Positions 1 through 12,820 of a stretch of DNA of 64,000 nt are shown here, one piece after another. Made by a program: the position numbers and the translations under genes. This stretch comes from Lojkania enalia (Eukaryota > Ascomycota > Dothideomycetes > Pleosporales), in NCBI GenBank assembly GCA_010094045.1, contig ML986625.1:248910-312909 (forward strand). Direction: 5' to 3'. The notes below the pieces were generated by a model. It searched no databases. It saw only the letters and a program-made list of their open reading frames with translations, and had not been told where the DNA came from. Numbering within the stretch: the stretch's first letter is position 1; each line of letters starts with the position of its first letter.

Positions 1-1644
1 GACGTACGATTCGTGGTCATATCTAAAGGCCCTTTAAATCTCGTTGCCATTACCCGTCTACCAGAGAGTGAGTCTCAGCTCCGGACGCAACTGGATGCTC
101 TATATATGCAAATCCTCTCAACTCTGACCCTCCCGAGCATGGAACGAATGTTCGCCACGCGGGCTAATTACGACCTTCGACGACCTCTTCAAGGCACAGA
201 AACTCTTCTCTCCGCTTTAGCAGATGGCTTCACACGAGGGTCGCCGTCTACACTACTCTCTGCCCTCGAATGCCTCAAGCTCCGGAAGTCGCACCGCCAC
301 ATCATAAACAACACCCTCCTCAAAACACGCTCAGAGAACCTCCTCTATGGTCTTATCGTCGCATCAGGCAAACTAGTCTCTGTGGTGCGTCCTAAGAAGC
401 ACTCTCTGCACCCAGGCGACCTCCACCTCATCTTCAACATGCTATTTGAGGCCGGCAGTGTCAAGGCTGGGGGTGGCGAGAATTGGATACCCCTGTGCCT
501 CCCCGGATTCAACAACACAGGCTACCTCTACATGTACGTGTCATTCCTCAACCTAGAGCACCCGACCAAGCAGATGCAAGAACGGCCTCAAAGCAGATCG
601 GGAGATGGAGACGAGGTCGCTATCCTCCTGATCAGCGCAAACAAGGAAGGATTCTTCGAAATGCAGTCCATGAGAAATATGCTCGTCGAGGTACGTATGC
701 AATTTGCCCATTAAGCTTCTCACTACCCCCAGCCCCTGCACTACCCACTTTGGCCATACCCTTTCCATGCCTGTCTCGCGAACGGGTCCGATTAACTCCG
801 ACTCTCCGCGCCGACGGCCGTTCGCCCCTCGTCCACGCGGTGCAATCAATCCCACTACGGACGAAACGATGCACGCACACTCTAACCCTTTATTCACGCG
901 AGAAGCGGCATTTTTACAGGCTGCTATACGAAAATATGCTAGGCTGATGCAATAGACAGCAATTGCAGATAAACGGATCGATAGCATTGATTCGAGACGC
1001 AGTCAAGAAGGGTCGGCCGAGATGCACTGACATTGTACCTGGCACGCCGCTACGCCATTTCCTATACAAGTCACGGGGCAACGTGCAGTTCGTTATGCCC
1101 GGGTTTGAGCCGGCATTTGCGGACTCGATTGAGCGGAGGCGGTAAGTTCCATGTGTTCGCGTTCTTCTTTCCAGGCTGTGGTTTTTGGGTTCGCACGTGC
1201 GGGATTCGGGTGGTGGCTTGTCCGAGTTACCGAGATCATATCATGGCATATTCGTTTCTTGATATGTGGGCAGGCGAGATTAGATTGGACTGGTTGGCGA
1301 GGCGAACACGATGGAATGGGGACTGCAATGCGATGGCTATCTTACCCACAAGGGCCCGCAATGTAATACGCAGAAGACATATACTGATTGGTGATGCTAG
1401 ATTGATGAATCTCTATGGGAAGCTGCATGTGCAGCTGCACGGCAAGCCAACGAGTCTGAAGATCCATCACGAGACGTCGACGACGTATATCAGTCTTGCA
1501 TGGACGACGCCACTATTCGAATTGTACTGCGTGGCGCCTGGGACGACGAGTCGGGCGGCGCTGGCGCAGGCGGCGAATAAAGTTATCCAGTGGGTGCGCA
1601 TGGAGGAAGAGCGAGTTTTCATCATTGGTGGCGCGGTGTTTTGA
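1..1644 (+). CDS. MON1: Vacuolar fusion protein MON1, 3' part (runs off the left edge)
   Basis: Subunit of the MON1-CCZ1 complex, the guanine nucleotide exchange factor that activates the Rab7/Ypt7 GTPase on late endosomes and vacuoles. The frame is open from base 1 with no stop, so the N-terminal part lies outside the window. Three exons fit: 1-690, 969-1141 and 1401-1644. The introns are 691-968 (278 bp, donor GTACGT) and 1142-1400 (259 bp, donor GTAAGT). Both joins keep frame and rebuild the conserved C-terminal half: a [13 protein letters not shown] segment, [15 protein letters not shown], a longin-like [24 protein letters not shown] (split here as [12 protein letters not shown] then [12 protein letters not shown]), [16 protein letters not shown], and the closing strand ending [14 protein letters not shown]. 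Both introns are unusually long for this genome. Family assignment is firm; exact exon edges are inferred by eye. Confidence 0.9.
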
Positions 1645-2104
1645 ATAGATGTTTTTTTCTTCATTTTGAGTTTGCGCGGGGCTGGTGATGGGGAGCTCTC
1701 AGATCCCAAGATCAGGTGCGGCAGATCGTGACGGACGTTTTTGTGGTTGTGGTTTGTGTACCGTGTTTTTATGGGGGTGGCGTGAGGTGGGTTGTGGGCG
1801 CTTTTTGGCTCTTTGATAGCAAGCTAGATAACAAGATACCCAATGGAGACGACGATACACGTACATGTCGAGAGACCATAGTTCTGAAGCACTCTATTCA
1901 ACACGATGGATCGCGATCAGCTCATTGCGCGTGTGGAAGTGGGAATGGGTCTAGATGCTATGCTATGCTTTGTCTGAGGCTCAAGTGAACTCGGCTCCGA
2001 GACTTTACATTGATATCTTGGCGGTATAATGTCGTTATTGCGGCCGGGGCACTTGCTTTAGCCTTACTTTCACGGAGATGACGTTTGAAGTCAGGTGTTG
2101 ATAA

Positions 2105-2132
2105 TTTTTTTTTTTTTTTTTTTTTTTTTTTT
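2105..2132. repeat. Poly-T tract (T28)
   Basis: An uninterrupted run of 28 T. It could be a poly-A tail relic of a minus-strand retroposed transcript or simple slippage. No flanking duplication was seen, so its origin is open. Confidence 0.9.
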
Positions 2133-2989
2133 GATCTGGCACGTTGTCCTGGATATTCGGATCCGGCACAGGAGATAGCGTGCATGGGCTTCAAAGCTTA
2201 GCGGAAGGGCTGTTCGCCGTCTTGGAGCTGAGCTGGAGATACTTCGCCGAAGGGACGGCGCCTCCTTTTACTGACTAAATGACAAATCGCGGAAGCACAT
2301 GACGTGCATCTTGATTCCCTAGTGCTTTCTAGACGTCTGTGGATGTTGTCTACAGCAAGTTTCCAGTCAAAGTGGTTACGCACCCGATTCAGAACGCATT
2401 CCGAAGGCAAAGAAGTGCAAGGAATATTCCTTGTGGCGATATGATTTTGGAATCATGCTAGTGCCATTTCTAGGGATCTTGGAACTCGTAATTACTCAGT
2501 GTTGTTATCACATAGAATAACTAAGATGATATCGCGCAATGGAATCGATATGTTATTGAGGGGGGAATGTTGGCGAGCCTTTTGCGCTACTCGTCGTGAA
2601 GCCTCTTTTGTTAGTGGGATTGGGGTATCGGTTATACAATTTCTCCCTTTCAATGGCTTCGGAGCATTTGGATTAGTGGTTCTTTTCAGCTGGTTTGCAA
2701 GATTACTCGTAGACGGTGCGCTTTTAAGATTTGGGAAGCAACAGCCATGTGGAATCTTCTTTGTAGGCTAGGGTCTATGGGACTGATAGGGATATTTTGA
2801 AAGTGATGCCGGCGATTTTAGTATACTAGCTCGAACCTCATGACAGAGAACGCCCTATGGTTTTAGTTGAAGCAGTGCCATATTCCAGGGAGAAAAATAT
2901 TTTTGTCATTTTGGAAAGAGCTGGTAGGTTTTGGCCATGAAACCCCTTCCTCCGTTTATTATTTTGGACTAAGGAATTGCTTGTGGGCG

Positions 2990-5900
2990 AAGCGGGCGAT
3001 TTAGATTGACACTCCAAGAACTGGCTGGAAGCACACTGGAGGCGAAGTTTAGAAATTTTGAAAGAGCGGAAAGGAGCGGCCCATGTACAGTGGTCTTGCG
3101 GAATTCTAGACAGACACATTCAACTGTTGGCTAGTCATTTTGGTCTAGAAACTGAACATTGAGTCTGCCATACAAAGTTTTCAGAGCCGGGAAAGTTATA
3201 CTAGCATGAACCATCTTTAGCTTGAGTTTTAGATTTGGACAGACGGCGATTTCGTTTCGAGTCGATTGAGATATGACTTTGAGAGCCTCGCAGACTGAAA
3301 TGAGCCAAATCCTTGTAGATAGGTCTATATCCAACTTTGGCTTTCGATTTTTAGTGTGAAAACCGCTAGTTTCTCTCATTCTGCAATTGTCTATAGCCGA
3401 AAATGCGCAACGGTTAGTTACAACTTCTTCAACTACTTTTATCCTAGATGTAGCATTGGACCGAGTATGTTTTTAAATCAAAAAAATGATTGAACGACAC
3501 ATTTCATGGTAGCTCTTAGACTAGAGGGCTCCATAACCTCGATTTATCGTGATTTCCGGGGTGTCACGCCATGTTCGATGGCGTTCTGTCATTTTAATGA
3601 ACGTAATTGCTCTTTCTCGCGACTGGAACAAGAAGAGTAAGAAGGCCGCTCACCACGCTTTAGGATATCGCATTCGACGTAATTTCAAAGTTATCTTAGT
3701 ATGCCAACCATTATGGCGTTTGATCATAGATTTTAGAGACAGAAGGGCTGAAACATGATTTTCCATAACCAAATCTTCTAGGCCCGGTGCTTCCGCGTGG
3801 TTTGATCTTACGGGGATTTTCAGGCATAATAATTGACATTTTCAAAAAGCTGAATGCTTCTCTAGATGAATATAACGGCTTATAGGTTGAAAAGCGGGTA
3901 AAACACTGAAATCATAGTATGCCCATTTAACACGATTAGATTTACACTTTGCGCTGACTCCAGTTTCATAATCACTTTTATAATTCTAGACAGAAAGATC
4001 TACCTTGATTGTGGCAGAGTTGTTATTTTAGAATTACCGGAATGCAGATTGGATATATATTCGCATCTTTTTGCCTGAACTTGGAGCAAAGGAAGGTATA
4101 GTATCAGCTTTCAAAAATTATTTAAGATGCTTCTATTAGTAAAACCTAATAGGGCTTTTATATTGAATTCTCCGAAGAAGTTGAACACTCATTCTAGGAG
4201 GGTTTTAAAATGCGCAAAACTGAGCAACCATCTATTCCTCTTAGGAGCCTTTTTTTTAGACGGGAAGTCGTACTATAGTAGGAATGAAGGAAGACTTTTT
4301 CTAAATCATGCATTCGGATCTCTACGGTTGTTTTGGGACAAATCAGAATCGTGATTCCGACCATTTTGAATATAAGAAATGCAGACATGATGTAAATATT
4401 TTATAATTATTATTTTGTTATGGTCATATCTTGTTAAACAGAAGAACTATTAGAAACTTTAGATAGAAGCCGAGCAGCGGAAGAATCGTAGTTAGAAGGG
4501 TTTTGAATATAACCGAAACGGGATTATATCAGCTTATTGTAGCTGTGAGACTCTGATAATATACGATTATCTTGTTCTGGGGAATTTAAACCAAATGTAC
4601 CACTATGTAAAGTGTTACAGAGACCAATTAAACACTCTTCAGACCTAATACAGTAATAGCTTGACCTCTCGTTCCCTGATCGGCATTTTTAAGGAGAAAA
4701 TACCTACTAGACGTCTTTCATCTCCCAATTTTTAACTACCTATATTAAATCACTCCGTATTAGCTTTGATTTTGAGACTGCATTAGAGCAGTGGATTTTC
4801 GCCGCCGTTTTTAATTTCCATGCTTAGCGGCGACTTTTAGTCCATTTATTGGCCATGAAGTATTGAAGATTAGGGGTTTAACTTGTCAAATTTTCACTGA
4901 GATCTTGAAATCCGTTCCTAAGGCAACGATTTACTAAATTCTAGACTGAAAAAAAAAAAAGAGTCCGGCCCCCCCCGGGGGGGGGGGGGGGGAATATTGT
5001 CATTACAATTTTGGACAAATGTTCGAGACTTTAAGTCGTAAAATTGGCCGGAGGACGTGCCGTGAGCAACTTTTTGAGAAAAGAGCGGCCGAGGAAATTA
5101 TAGATTTGCGAACGAGTTATTAGGCCTCTAATCTTCATACACTAGCTATGGGATTTAGATGTATTGAGGATTTTACTCTGAATGGGAGAATCTTTCTAAA
5201 TCTTTAGGGATTTAGATGTTATATAGACTTGTTAAATTGGTGTGTGGTTGTTTTAACTAGCTGAACTATGTTGTCACTTCTGAATTTTAGACTATTAAAT
5301 AGAGATGAATGACAGAAGAGCCCTGGAACTATTTACTAAACATGTAACCTCCAGATATCCTATTTTGGGTAATAATATCTCGGAATATTAAGTATTTTCA
5401 TGACTTTTTAGATTGGGACAACAACACTATCTGGAATTGTTCTCGAGAGATTTAGACATGAAATGACTTCATAATAAGTTTTGGCGGACAAGAGCTTATA
5501 ACGGGTATGCATAAGTCTTGAAGGTCTTCCCTAGCTATGATACCGTTTAGAGAGATTTTTAGACCCTGTTGCAAGTTGTAGAAAATCTTATGTACGAAAA
5601 TCTTGTGCATTATAGTTAAAATTTTTATAATTACATGGGAAAAGGGGCTACATGCCCATGGTACATGGTATCAGATTCTTCTAGAAGAGCCATGGGAAGA
5701 ATTAACATAAACCTCTTACCCTAGTTTAGCAATAGTAGTCATAGGTCGAGGAAATTCCTACTTGTAACACTAGGAACAAACACTGGGCTTCATAGCTGCA
5801 AACCGTACCATGAAAGTGAATATATACGACTGATTTTAGATTTGAAAGTTAGTGAGTGAATGGAAATAGATGTTATTCCTCAGCCGGCCAGTCTATGCAC

Positions 5901-6320
5901 TTGATCGTCTCTCATTCCAATGAATGCCCACATTTTACGCAAAGCATTCGGTTTTAAGCTTGCCATTGAAGTGGTGCTTGATGAATTTCAGTCGAACACG
6001 CTACACTCGCTAAACCGTAGATTTTAGAAAAAAACTGTGAATTGGAGCGCACTTCCCTATGGCCTAGATATTTTAGGATAGACGACAAGGTCATTCACGT
6101 GGTAATTGATCGGTTTTAGAATTATTGTTCCTCGGTATCTTATGAAAATGTCGCATTATATGGACACATCTTGTATCTTAGCGTCAGGAGGATTCCAGCT
6201 CATATAAGCGTTGCCCGTTGTGTTTCAGAACAATAAATATAAGCTGTATTGCTAATTTAGTGTTCACCTTGCCTCAACCCATTAACTTTCTAAGCTTTCT
6301 GCTTTTAGAATGACAAATTT
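2990..6320 (+). repeat. TTTAGA-rich, strand-asymmetric spacer
   Basis: I counted by eye about 18 TTTAGA words on the plus strand, many as TTTTAGA, for example near 3000, 3047, 3228, 3731, 4028, 4253, 5285, 5410, 5550-5560, 5837, 6020, 6116 and 6304. I found only about two TCTAAA words, that is TTTAGA on the minus strand. Related TCTAGA/TTTAG forms lie between them, often 40-60 bases apart but not strictly periodic. The same word recurs in the 34.2-35.2 kb spacer. No coding potential is visible. Confidence 0.55.
4969..4992. repeat. C8G16 homopolymer block, perfect C8/G8 palindrome
   Basis: Eight C are followed directly by sixteen G, preceded closely by a run of about 12 A (from about 4949). 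It sits inside a strongly AT-rich spacer. It may be a genuine G-rich tract or an assembly or tailing artefact. Confidence 0.85.
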
Positions 6321-6715
6321 CAAAATCATGAAGCTGAGATGTACCATTTAAGGCCGTTACAATGCATTTCCAAGTCAAGAAGTGTTAGCAAGTTCGAACT
6401 CGCTGGTCGATCTTTATAGACTGTGCGCCAGCACATTCACTGGGTCACTCAGTCATCATTGTCATGCTGTGACTGCTTGTTTTATGGTACGAGTAAACAG
6501 AAGCATTGGGAGTTGTTTGTAATCCACGTGAACCAATGATTAATGGAGTGTAAGAAATACCTTGATTTCAGTTTACATGTTTGAACATTCCCCATACGCC
6601 ACATAATACTCCCGCTATGCAACAAATTCCTTAACAAATTGCAACCATCCCTGCAATATATTCTCCAAACCGAATCAAAGTGGTCGAGCTAAAACCTCCA
6701 TCGCTCACCCAAGAC

Positions 6716-9700
6716 TCATAAATCAACTCCACTAGCATCCTTAACAACACTTCTCCAAACACCCTCCCAATCAGGTTTACCCCCACTGTATGTCTCTTCA
6801 AAGCCAACTATAGCCAATTGCCCCAAAAAAGGTCTGATCACTCTCTCCACCAGTTCTCTTCTTGCCATATCCGTGACATTTGCACCTTCCTCTTCCTCCA
6901 GGGCTTCGATCAGCGGATCTAGGAATAGAGTCCTCTTCACCTGCACACCAGCCGAGTTCGGAGTCGGCGAAGGCTGGCTAATAGATGGTATTGGCCTAGA
7001 TGTGGGCGTTGTGGAGGACAGAACCTCTGAGATCTCATCCGTAAGAGATAGAAAAGGTTGCGGTGTACTAGGCTTATACACCGCATCGATGGTATCGGCA
7101 AGGAACAGCCACTCCATCAGTTGGAAATCATCAGGTTCCAGGACAACCAACTGATCAAGCAATTTGCAGGCCTGGATGATCCCGAGATTGGTGTAAGATT
7201 CCTTGTTGTCTACATCTGGGAGCAGAGATGATAGGGAAGATGTGAGTTCCCCGTTGATGATAGGCCAAATTGGTGCGAGGTGGACTGGGGAAGTCTTGAG
7301 AATTATGGACCTTAAAAGAATAAGTAATTCCGAGCGGGTGGTGCTGGAGGGCGAAGAAGCTGGTGTCGCCGTAAGCAGTTCAACAATCTTTTCTATTAGT
7401 AAGGGGATGTGAGGCGTAAATGTATCTTCGGGAGCTGCGAGCAAAAGTAAGGCTACTCGCCGCAGGGTCAATTGAGTTTTCTTATCTGCTTCATGACGGG
7501 CTGAAGCTGCACCAACACCGAACATGATGCCTGCTGTTGTTGGAGCTGAGAGGCGGGAGAGAAGTTCCGGGAGGCGGTCTTTGTCGGATTGAGTCCACTG
7601 GGCGAGGATGGGCAGCCAGGAGGACTGGAGGAGTGGAAGTGGCGTATTGAAGAATCGTGAGTCGTTGAAGGCATCGAAGACGTCCCGTTTCCAGGCTTTA
7701 TTAGCCTGAGCGACACGGGTGAGCTGGAATAAGAGGTCGAGGAGGGATTTTGAGACATTTTCCGGAAATGCCTTGGCGCGGAAGGTAGGGCCAACCACGC
7801 TGGTTGATATATTGGAGACTACGTTAGCCACGCGATCAGTCTCGACAAGAATGATAGCGAGATGAGGCACGATGGAGGTCAAGATTGAGACAACATCTGC
7901 AGCTCGTTTTTGGCCGTGGCTGCCGTTGGTTGATGTTATTGCTTTGTCGCCTGCTGTCGCCTGCGAGGCCTCTAGGAGGTTTCCCATCGACCTAGTTGTA
8001 AAAACTGCCGTCAAAATCCTCATAAAGATATCCTGGACGCTTGGTCAGCAACTAAAAAACATATCAGGAGTGAATACACACCGCTAGCTCTTTCCTCATC
8101 TTTCGCTGCTCTCCAAAGTTGGTATTATCAACCTTTTGACCAATGACAGCTGTAAACTCTAGCAATGATGGCAAAATCTGTCGATGAGGAAGTGGGTTTG
8201 TAAGTACGTCCCGCAGAAAGACCGAACAATCAGACCATATCTCATCCATGGCGTCGTCCTCCAAAGACTGGATGTATTGGACCAAGAAACTGACCAAATC
8301 CGTGTCCACTAAATCTGAGGTCAAAGTTGACATCCTGTGCGGATCAAGTGCATGCGGATTGGTTCGACTGTAGATAGCATTGAAAATAGCCGGAATTGTA
8401 TGTTTAGGCTTAGATCCATTCAAAACATTTAGTAGGCCCATGATCGCCGTTGCGTGTATGTCGTCTTTGGTAGCTTGCGTCCAGAGGACGACCAATGTTT
8501 CCAAACACTCCAAGGCTTCTGCGGCAAATAGGTGCTCCAAGATGCGCCGAGCCCGGTTGCGCATGCGAAGCGACGTATATCCGAATGAAGCCATCGATGA
8601 TGGATCCTGACGGCCATCAAGATTATATCCTCCCCAAGACCAGATCGCAAAACATATCCGAACTGTATCCTGGAAGCATAGCAGGACCGTCAGCCTAGTA
8701 TTAGCAGTCGGTATACGCGTCTGATTCGCCTCCGAGGAGAAGACTCCAGAAACCATATTGCCGAAGAATCCCTGGGGCTGCTCAGGAGATTTGTTCGCTG
8801 CGCTCTTCGACTCTTGTTCTACCAGTCGATCATGCGCCTTCGCTAAAATCTGTTCAAGCCCATTGATCAGAGATATCAAAGTCGACTCAGGCGCCGTCTC
8901 AGTTATGGGACCGGAGGTATTAAAGGTGGTCTTGAGTTGCGCGAAGGTTGAGTTGATTTGCTGGCAAAATGTCTCAACAAGGGGTAGGAGATTTTGAAAG
9001 ATTGTATTAGAAAACAGCGGGAGGACTTCGACAAGGAAATGCACCCAATCATCGAGACTGAGACGGCTAGTAGGGGACGAGAATCCGTACTTAAGGCACT
9101 CTACTAATTGTGGCGGGGGTGGCACCGGCGGCAGAATTACCTCCTCAGAATCTCTGTTCATAGCTAGAGATAGTCTTGACCTAGAACCGGATGGAGTATG
9201 TCCTTTATGCTCTATAGCTCGTTCTTCCGCTGGACGAGTAACACGTAATCTCAGAGCCGAAAGAATGGCCTCGAGTAATGGACTCTGTAATGATGGGCTG
9301 GCAGTTCTAAGTTTTGCCATTAACGGAACTTCGAGTTCTAGGTCTCTCAAAGAGGTAGCAAAAGGGCTCTGGTAGACAAGATAAATGATTGTAACCGCAG
9401 TTTGGTGGAGATCTTGTAGATGGCCCAACTCGATCTCTCTGTTTGCATTCGAATTGATTGAAAGAGCTTTCAAGCAGGTTCGTACCATCCATTCTTGGAG
9501 AGATGGCTTCGTCGAAGCCTGCTCGATCGACTGGGGAGCACGCTCCTCAGCGAGAGTGGCCCAGGTGTAGTGAGATGGTCGCTTGAGGATGTATAAAAGG
9601 TGTTTTAGATAGTAGAGACATTCCTTTGTATCATCTATCTCTCTGGAATGACGAGCCTCCGGAGCCTTGTCTGGAGACAAGTTTTCATTGGTCGCTAGGC

Positions 9701-12535
9701 AGTGGAGATATTGTAGATGAATAGCAAGGACATCGAAGACTTTGTTTAAGGTAGGAAGATCTTGCAACCAACCTTTTACAAATGCGAAGAGCTCCGTCCC
9801 TTCTAAGGCGAGATAATCCAGAAGTAGTAGCAGTGGTCTCGCCAATACGGCCTGAATGCCGCTCTCCGTGTCGAGGGTTGGAGGTAGAACAACTCCGCTA
9901 GACCGCCGTGATATACCACCCCTTTTCTCAATCTGGAGACTGTATTCATGCATGGTATGCGTCCAAAGAATCGCAAATCGTTGGCCGGTATCGGAACAGT
10001 CACGCAAAGGTAACTTTGAGGTTGAAGTGGTTTGATCGACGATCAATGAGGAAAGCGCGGCTTCCACCATGCGATTTGACGAAGATATGATGTGTAGTTG
10101 TAGTAAGCATCGAACAGCTTCTACATGATATTTTGGAATAAGTGGTGATAGGTAAACCCAAAGATGTGAAACTAGAGGATTCATAATTTCGGAGAGTTGC
10201 GACGAATCAAAGTATGGATAGTTTGACTTGGCTGTCTGCAGCGCTGATAGGACTGTAGTTATGGCAAAAAGATGCGGAAAAGGTAGCTGCGCTTTGGCGT
10301 TCTTGGATACAAGAACCTGATTGAAGATAGCTAAGGGATCTAACTCTTCCAGGACCTTGCAGGTTTGTATCTTGATAATAAGGTTCGACAGAATCCTGGA
10401 CGACATTTCCGACGAGATGGGTTGTAAGTTGGTCTGAATTGAGGCCGAGAACATACGGGATGATTCGCGTAGAACGAATTGACCGAGCTCTGTTGCGGTG
10501 AACGGCGGATCAGAGAAATCCAGGTTTCCTTGGGAACCCTCGTAAAAGGCTCTAATCCTTTGGAAGACTACCTCTCTTGAGACTTTAGCGGCTTTGCTGT
10601 CGTCTTTCTCACTGTTGCCCTCGTTTCTTAGTGCTCTACCCGGTACAACTTGAACAAGAGAATCCGTAATCTCATAAGCAAGATCAAGGATATCTTTCTG
10701 TAACGAAGTTCCCCTGTCGAAGGATGTGTTGAGTGTGGTGAGCACCGAGAGGATCATCAAGGGCATATGGTGAAGCAGCATTTCCTCATCCTTCAAATTG
10801 AAGTGTCCAAGGATAAACTTCGCCAATTTAATTTTCCGCATAGCCTCATCTCCACCCGTTGTGTCCGTTTCTAGGGATGATGTAACTAGCTGTATGAGTT
10901 TTCCCCATATAAGGCCACTTTCCACGCCATCAAAGAAGATACTAGCACTCTTCATGACTTCATCCACCTGCTCTTTTGTAGCAATCTCACTGTATGACTG
11001 TATACTTTGAAGAGCAGGAAGAAAGACTTCGGGGACGATCAAGCCTCCCACCTCCCAACGGTCCATAAGAGAAAGACAAAGTCGAAAGGGTCTGGCTCGA
11101 TCCGCAGGAATGGTACTAGGTCGATTAATCAGTCTCATTGTACTACTTGCCAACGCTCGAAGTCCGTATTCTGAGAAGTATGCCGCGTGATGTGTCGACG
11201 AGTCTAACCCAGAGGCTTTCGAGTCCTGTGTTGGGGAAGCCACAGAATCACCAGCCTCTACTCCGGCAGGTGGTTCAGGTCCAAGAAACCATGCCCATAA
11301 TCTACGATTGAGGCTCATGTCTCTTCGAGACACGACACTAGCGGCCGCAGCAACTACACGTTCGAGATCGTCTTTGCTGGTTCGTTGTTGCAGGACAGGA
11401 GAGTCTAGGGGCAAATGGCTAACGAGAAGATCTAAAAATCCGCGCTGTATGAGAAGTTGGGCATCTGATAAACCTGCTTCGAAGCAGCGGATGAGGAGTC
11501 CAGGCTCTGGTGATATTGCGGCCTCAGCTTCTGCAGATAACGTCTCTAACGATGCTGGTTTCTCGGCCATGATTGAGCCGCGACTATTAGGAATTCCGAA
11601 TTTAGGTAGACGGCGCACAAGAAACGCGAGAGCACCCTGTCGTCTCGACGCATTTGTAATAGTGGCTAAGAAGAAGCATTGCCAGAAGTGCGATGATTCA
11701 CCCTCGGTTTTCGCGTCAACTGTTTCATCAGAGTGATTCTTGACGGATTCGCGGAGCTTATCAAGCGCCGAAACCATGCGCTCAAAATCTTCACTTGTCT
11801 CTTCTTCCAGTGCTGGGAGCAGACAGAGAATGAGGGCTTTCAAGGCCGGTCGGAGCGCGGCTCCGTCTAGCTCTAGGATGTAGCTCTCGAAGACTGAGAG
11901 GAATAATGGGCGGACCGACAAAGATGCAAAAGACAGTACAGAGGCTAGGCCAGGAAAATAAAGATGAAGGTCACGAGCAAGTGCATCTTTCTGAAGCATG
12001 GTCAGCTTCTTAGGCAATATATTGTGCGTATAAGTTCTACATACACCAATTAGGGAAAATATATAGCCATAGACTTCAAGAGCCTTCTGATGCACACCGG
12101 AGGGTAACGCCGGGTTCAGACATTGTGCCAATCGGAGTGCGACGGTCTCGCTGTGTGGGATGGCTGGCGTTTCGGCGGGGTGTGCCTGAAGAGCCTAACA
12201 TGATACCGACATGAGCTTATGCTATTCCGCAACGGGAATCTGGGAGATTTAACCTTCAACAACCGTCCCAAGAAAGATATATAATCTGCCCATTCCTGCT
12301 GTGCAGTGTCCCAGAGGGCGAGGGCTCGTTCAACGGTGGCAGCATATCGTCGGTATCCTTTATCCTTCTTGAACAAGGCTGCAGAATGACTGCGTTAGAA
12401 ATTCACGAGCCATAGAGACACGCTTGGAGACATACTCTCTTCAGCGGTGTTGCGCGCTGCTCTAGGCGACGGTGAAGAGCGCCCAGAGCCAGTTGGAGAG
12501 AATATCTGCAGGTTGGCAGAGGGTTCAAGAGCCAT
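6716..12535 (-). CDS. DOP1: DOP1/DopA (Dopey family) endosome-Golgi trafficking protein
   Basis: Large Dopey-family protein. The yeast and Aspergillus members act with MON2 in endosome-to-Golgi traffic and affect polarity and development. Four exons on the minus strand: 12535-12436, 12378-12254, 12194-8082 and 8032-6716, with introns of 57, 59 and 49 bp. The joins keep frame and give about 1884 residues, the usual size for the family. The start ATG at 12535 precedes a short Ser/Pro-rich stretch. The Dopey N-terminal signature follows: KKDKGYRRYAATVERALALW across exon 2, then LAQCLNPALPSGVHQKALEV early in exon 3. The 8082/8032 join rebuilds RKELADIFMRILTAVFTTR, a conserved C-terminal block. 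The middle is a long alpha-helical region. A 285-bp gap separates it from the divergent PPxY gene. I see no frameshift or lost block. Confidence 0.93.
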
Positions 12536-12820
12536 TCTGGACCTGGAGGTATAAGAAGAGTCGGTCGGGTGGATATGAGTCGTAGGACATGCTTATTCGA
12601 GCCGAGTATGGAGTAATTACGGTTCCGCCTACAGTGTAGCTATGCAAAGACGCGACGCCAGTGACTGCCAACTTCGGCTTTACGTTGTTCCGATTCACAT
12701 GCCATGCCGCGAATAGTAGGGACGAGCAACCACACCACCCGGTACATTCCTTAAGATACGGCCCGACTCTGCGAAACAAAGTTCCCTGAAACTCTCATAC
12801 TTGAACATGCGAAGGCGGCG
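12536..12820. promoter_or_regulatory. Shared divergent 5' region of DOP1 and the PPxY membrane protein gene
   Basis: A 285-bp interval separates the two start codons, so both promoters must overlap here. No clear TATA box is visible. This is inferred from gene orientation only. Confidence 0.45.

Larger units (their letters stand above)
1645..6715. other. Gene-free AT-rich spacer between MON1 and DOP1
   Basis: About 5 kb with no reading frame that looks coding; the longest ORFs are short, low in plausible composition and not joinable by splice signals. From about 2.4 kb onward the sequence is clearly AT-rich. It holds a T28 run, a C8G16 block and many copies of the word TTTAGA on one strand, listed separately. 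MON1 and DOP1 converge on this spacer, so both 3' UTRs must lie at its ends. Confidence 0.7.
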
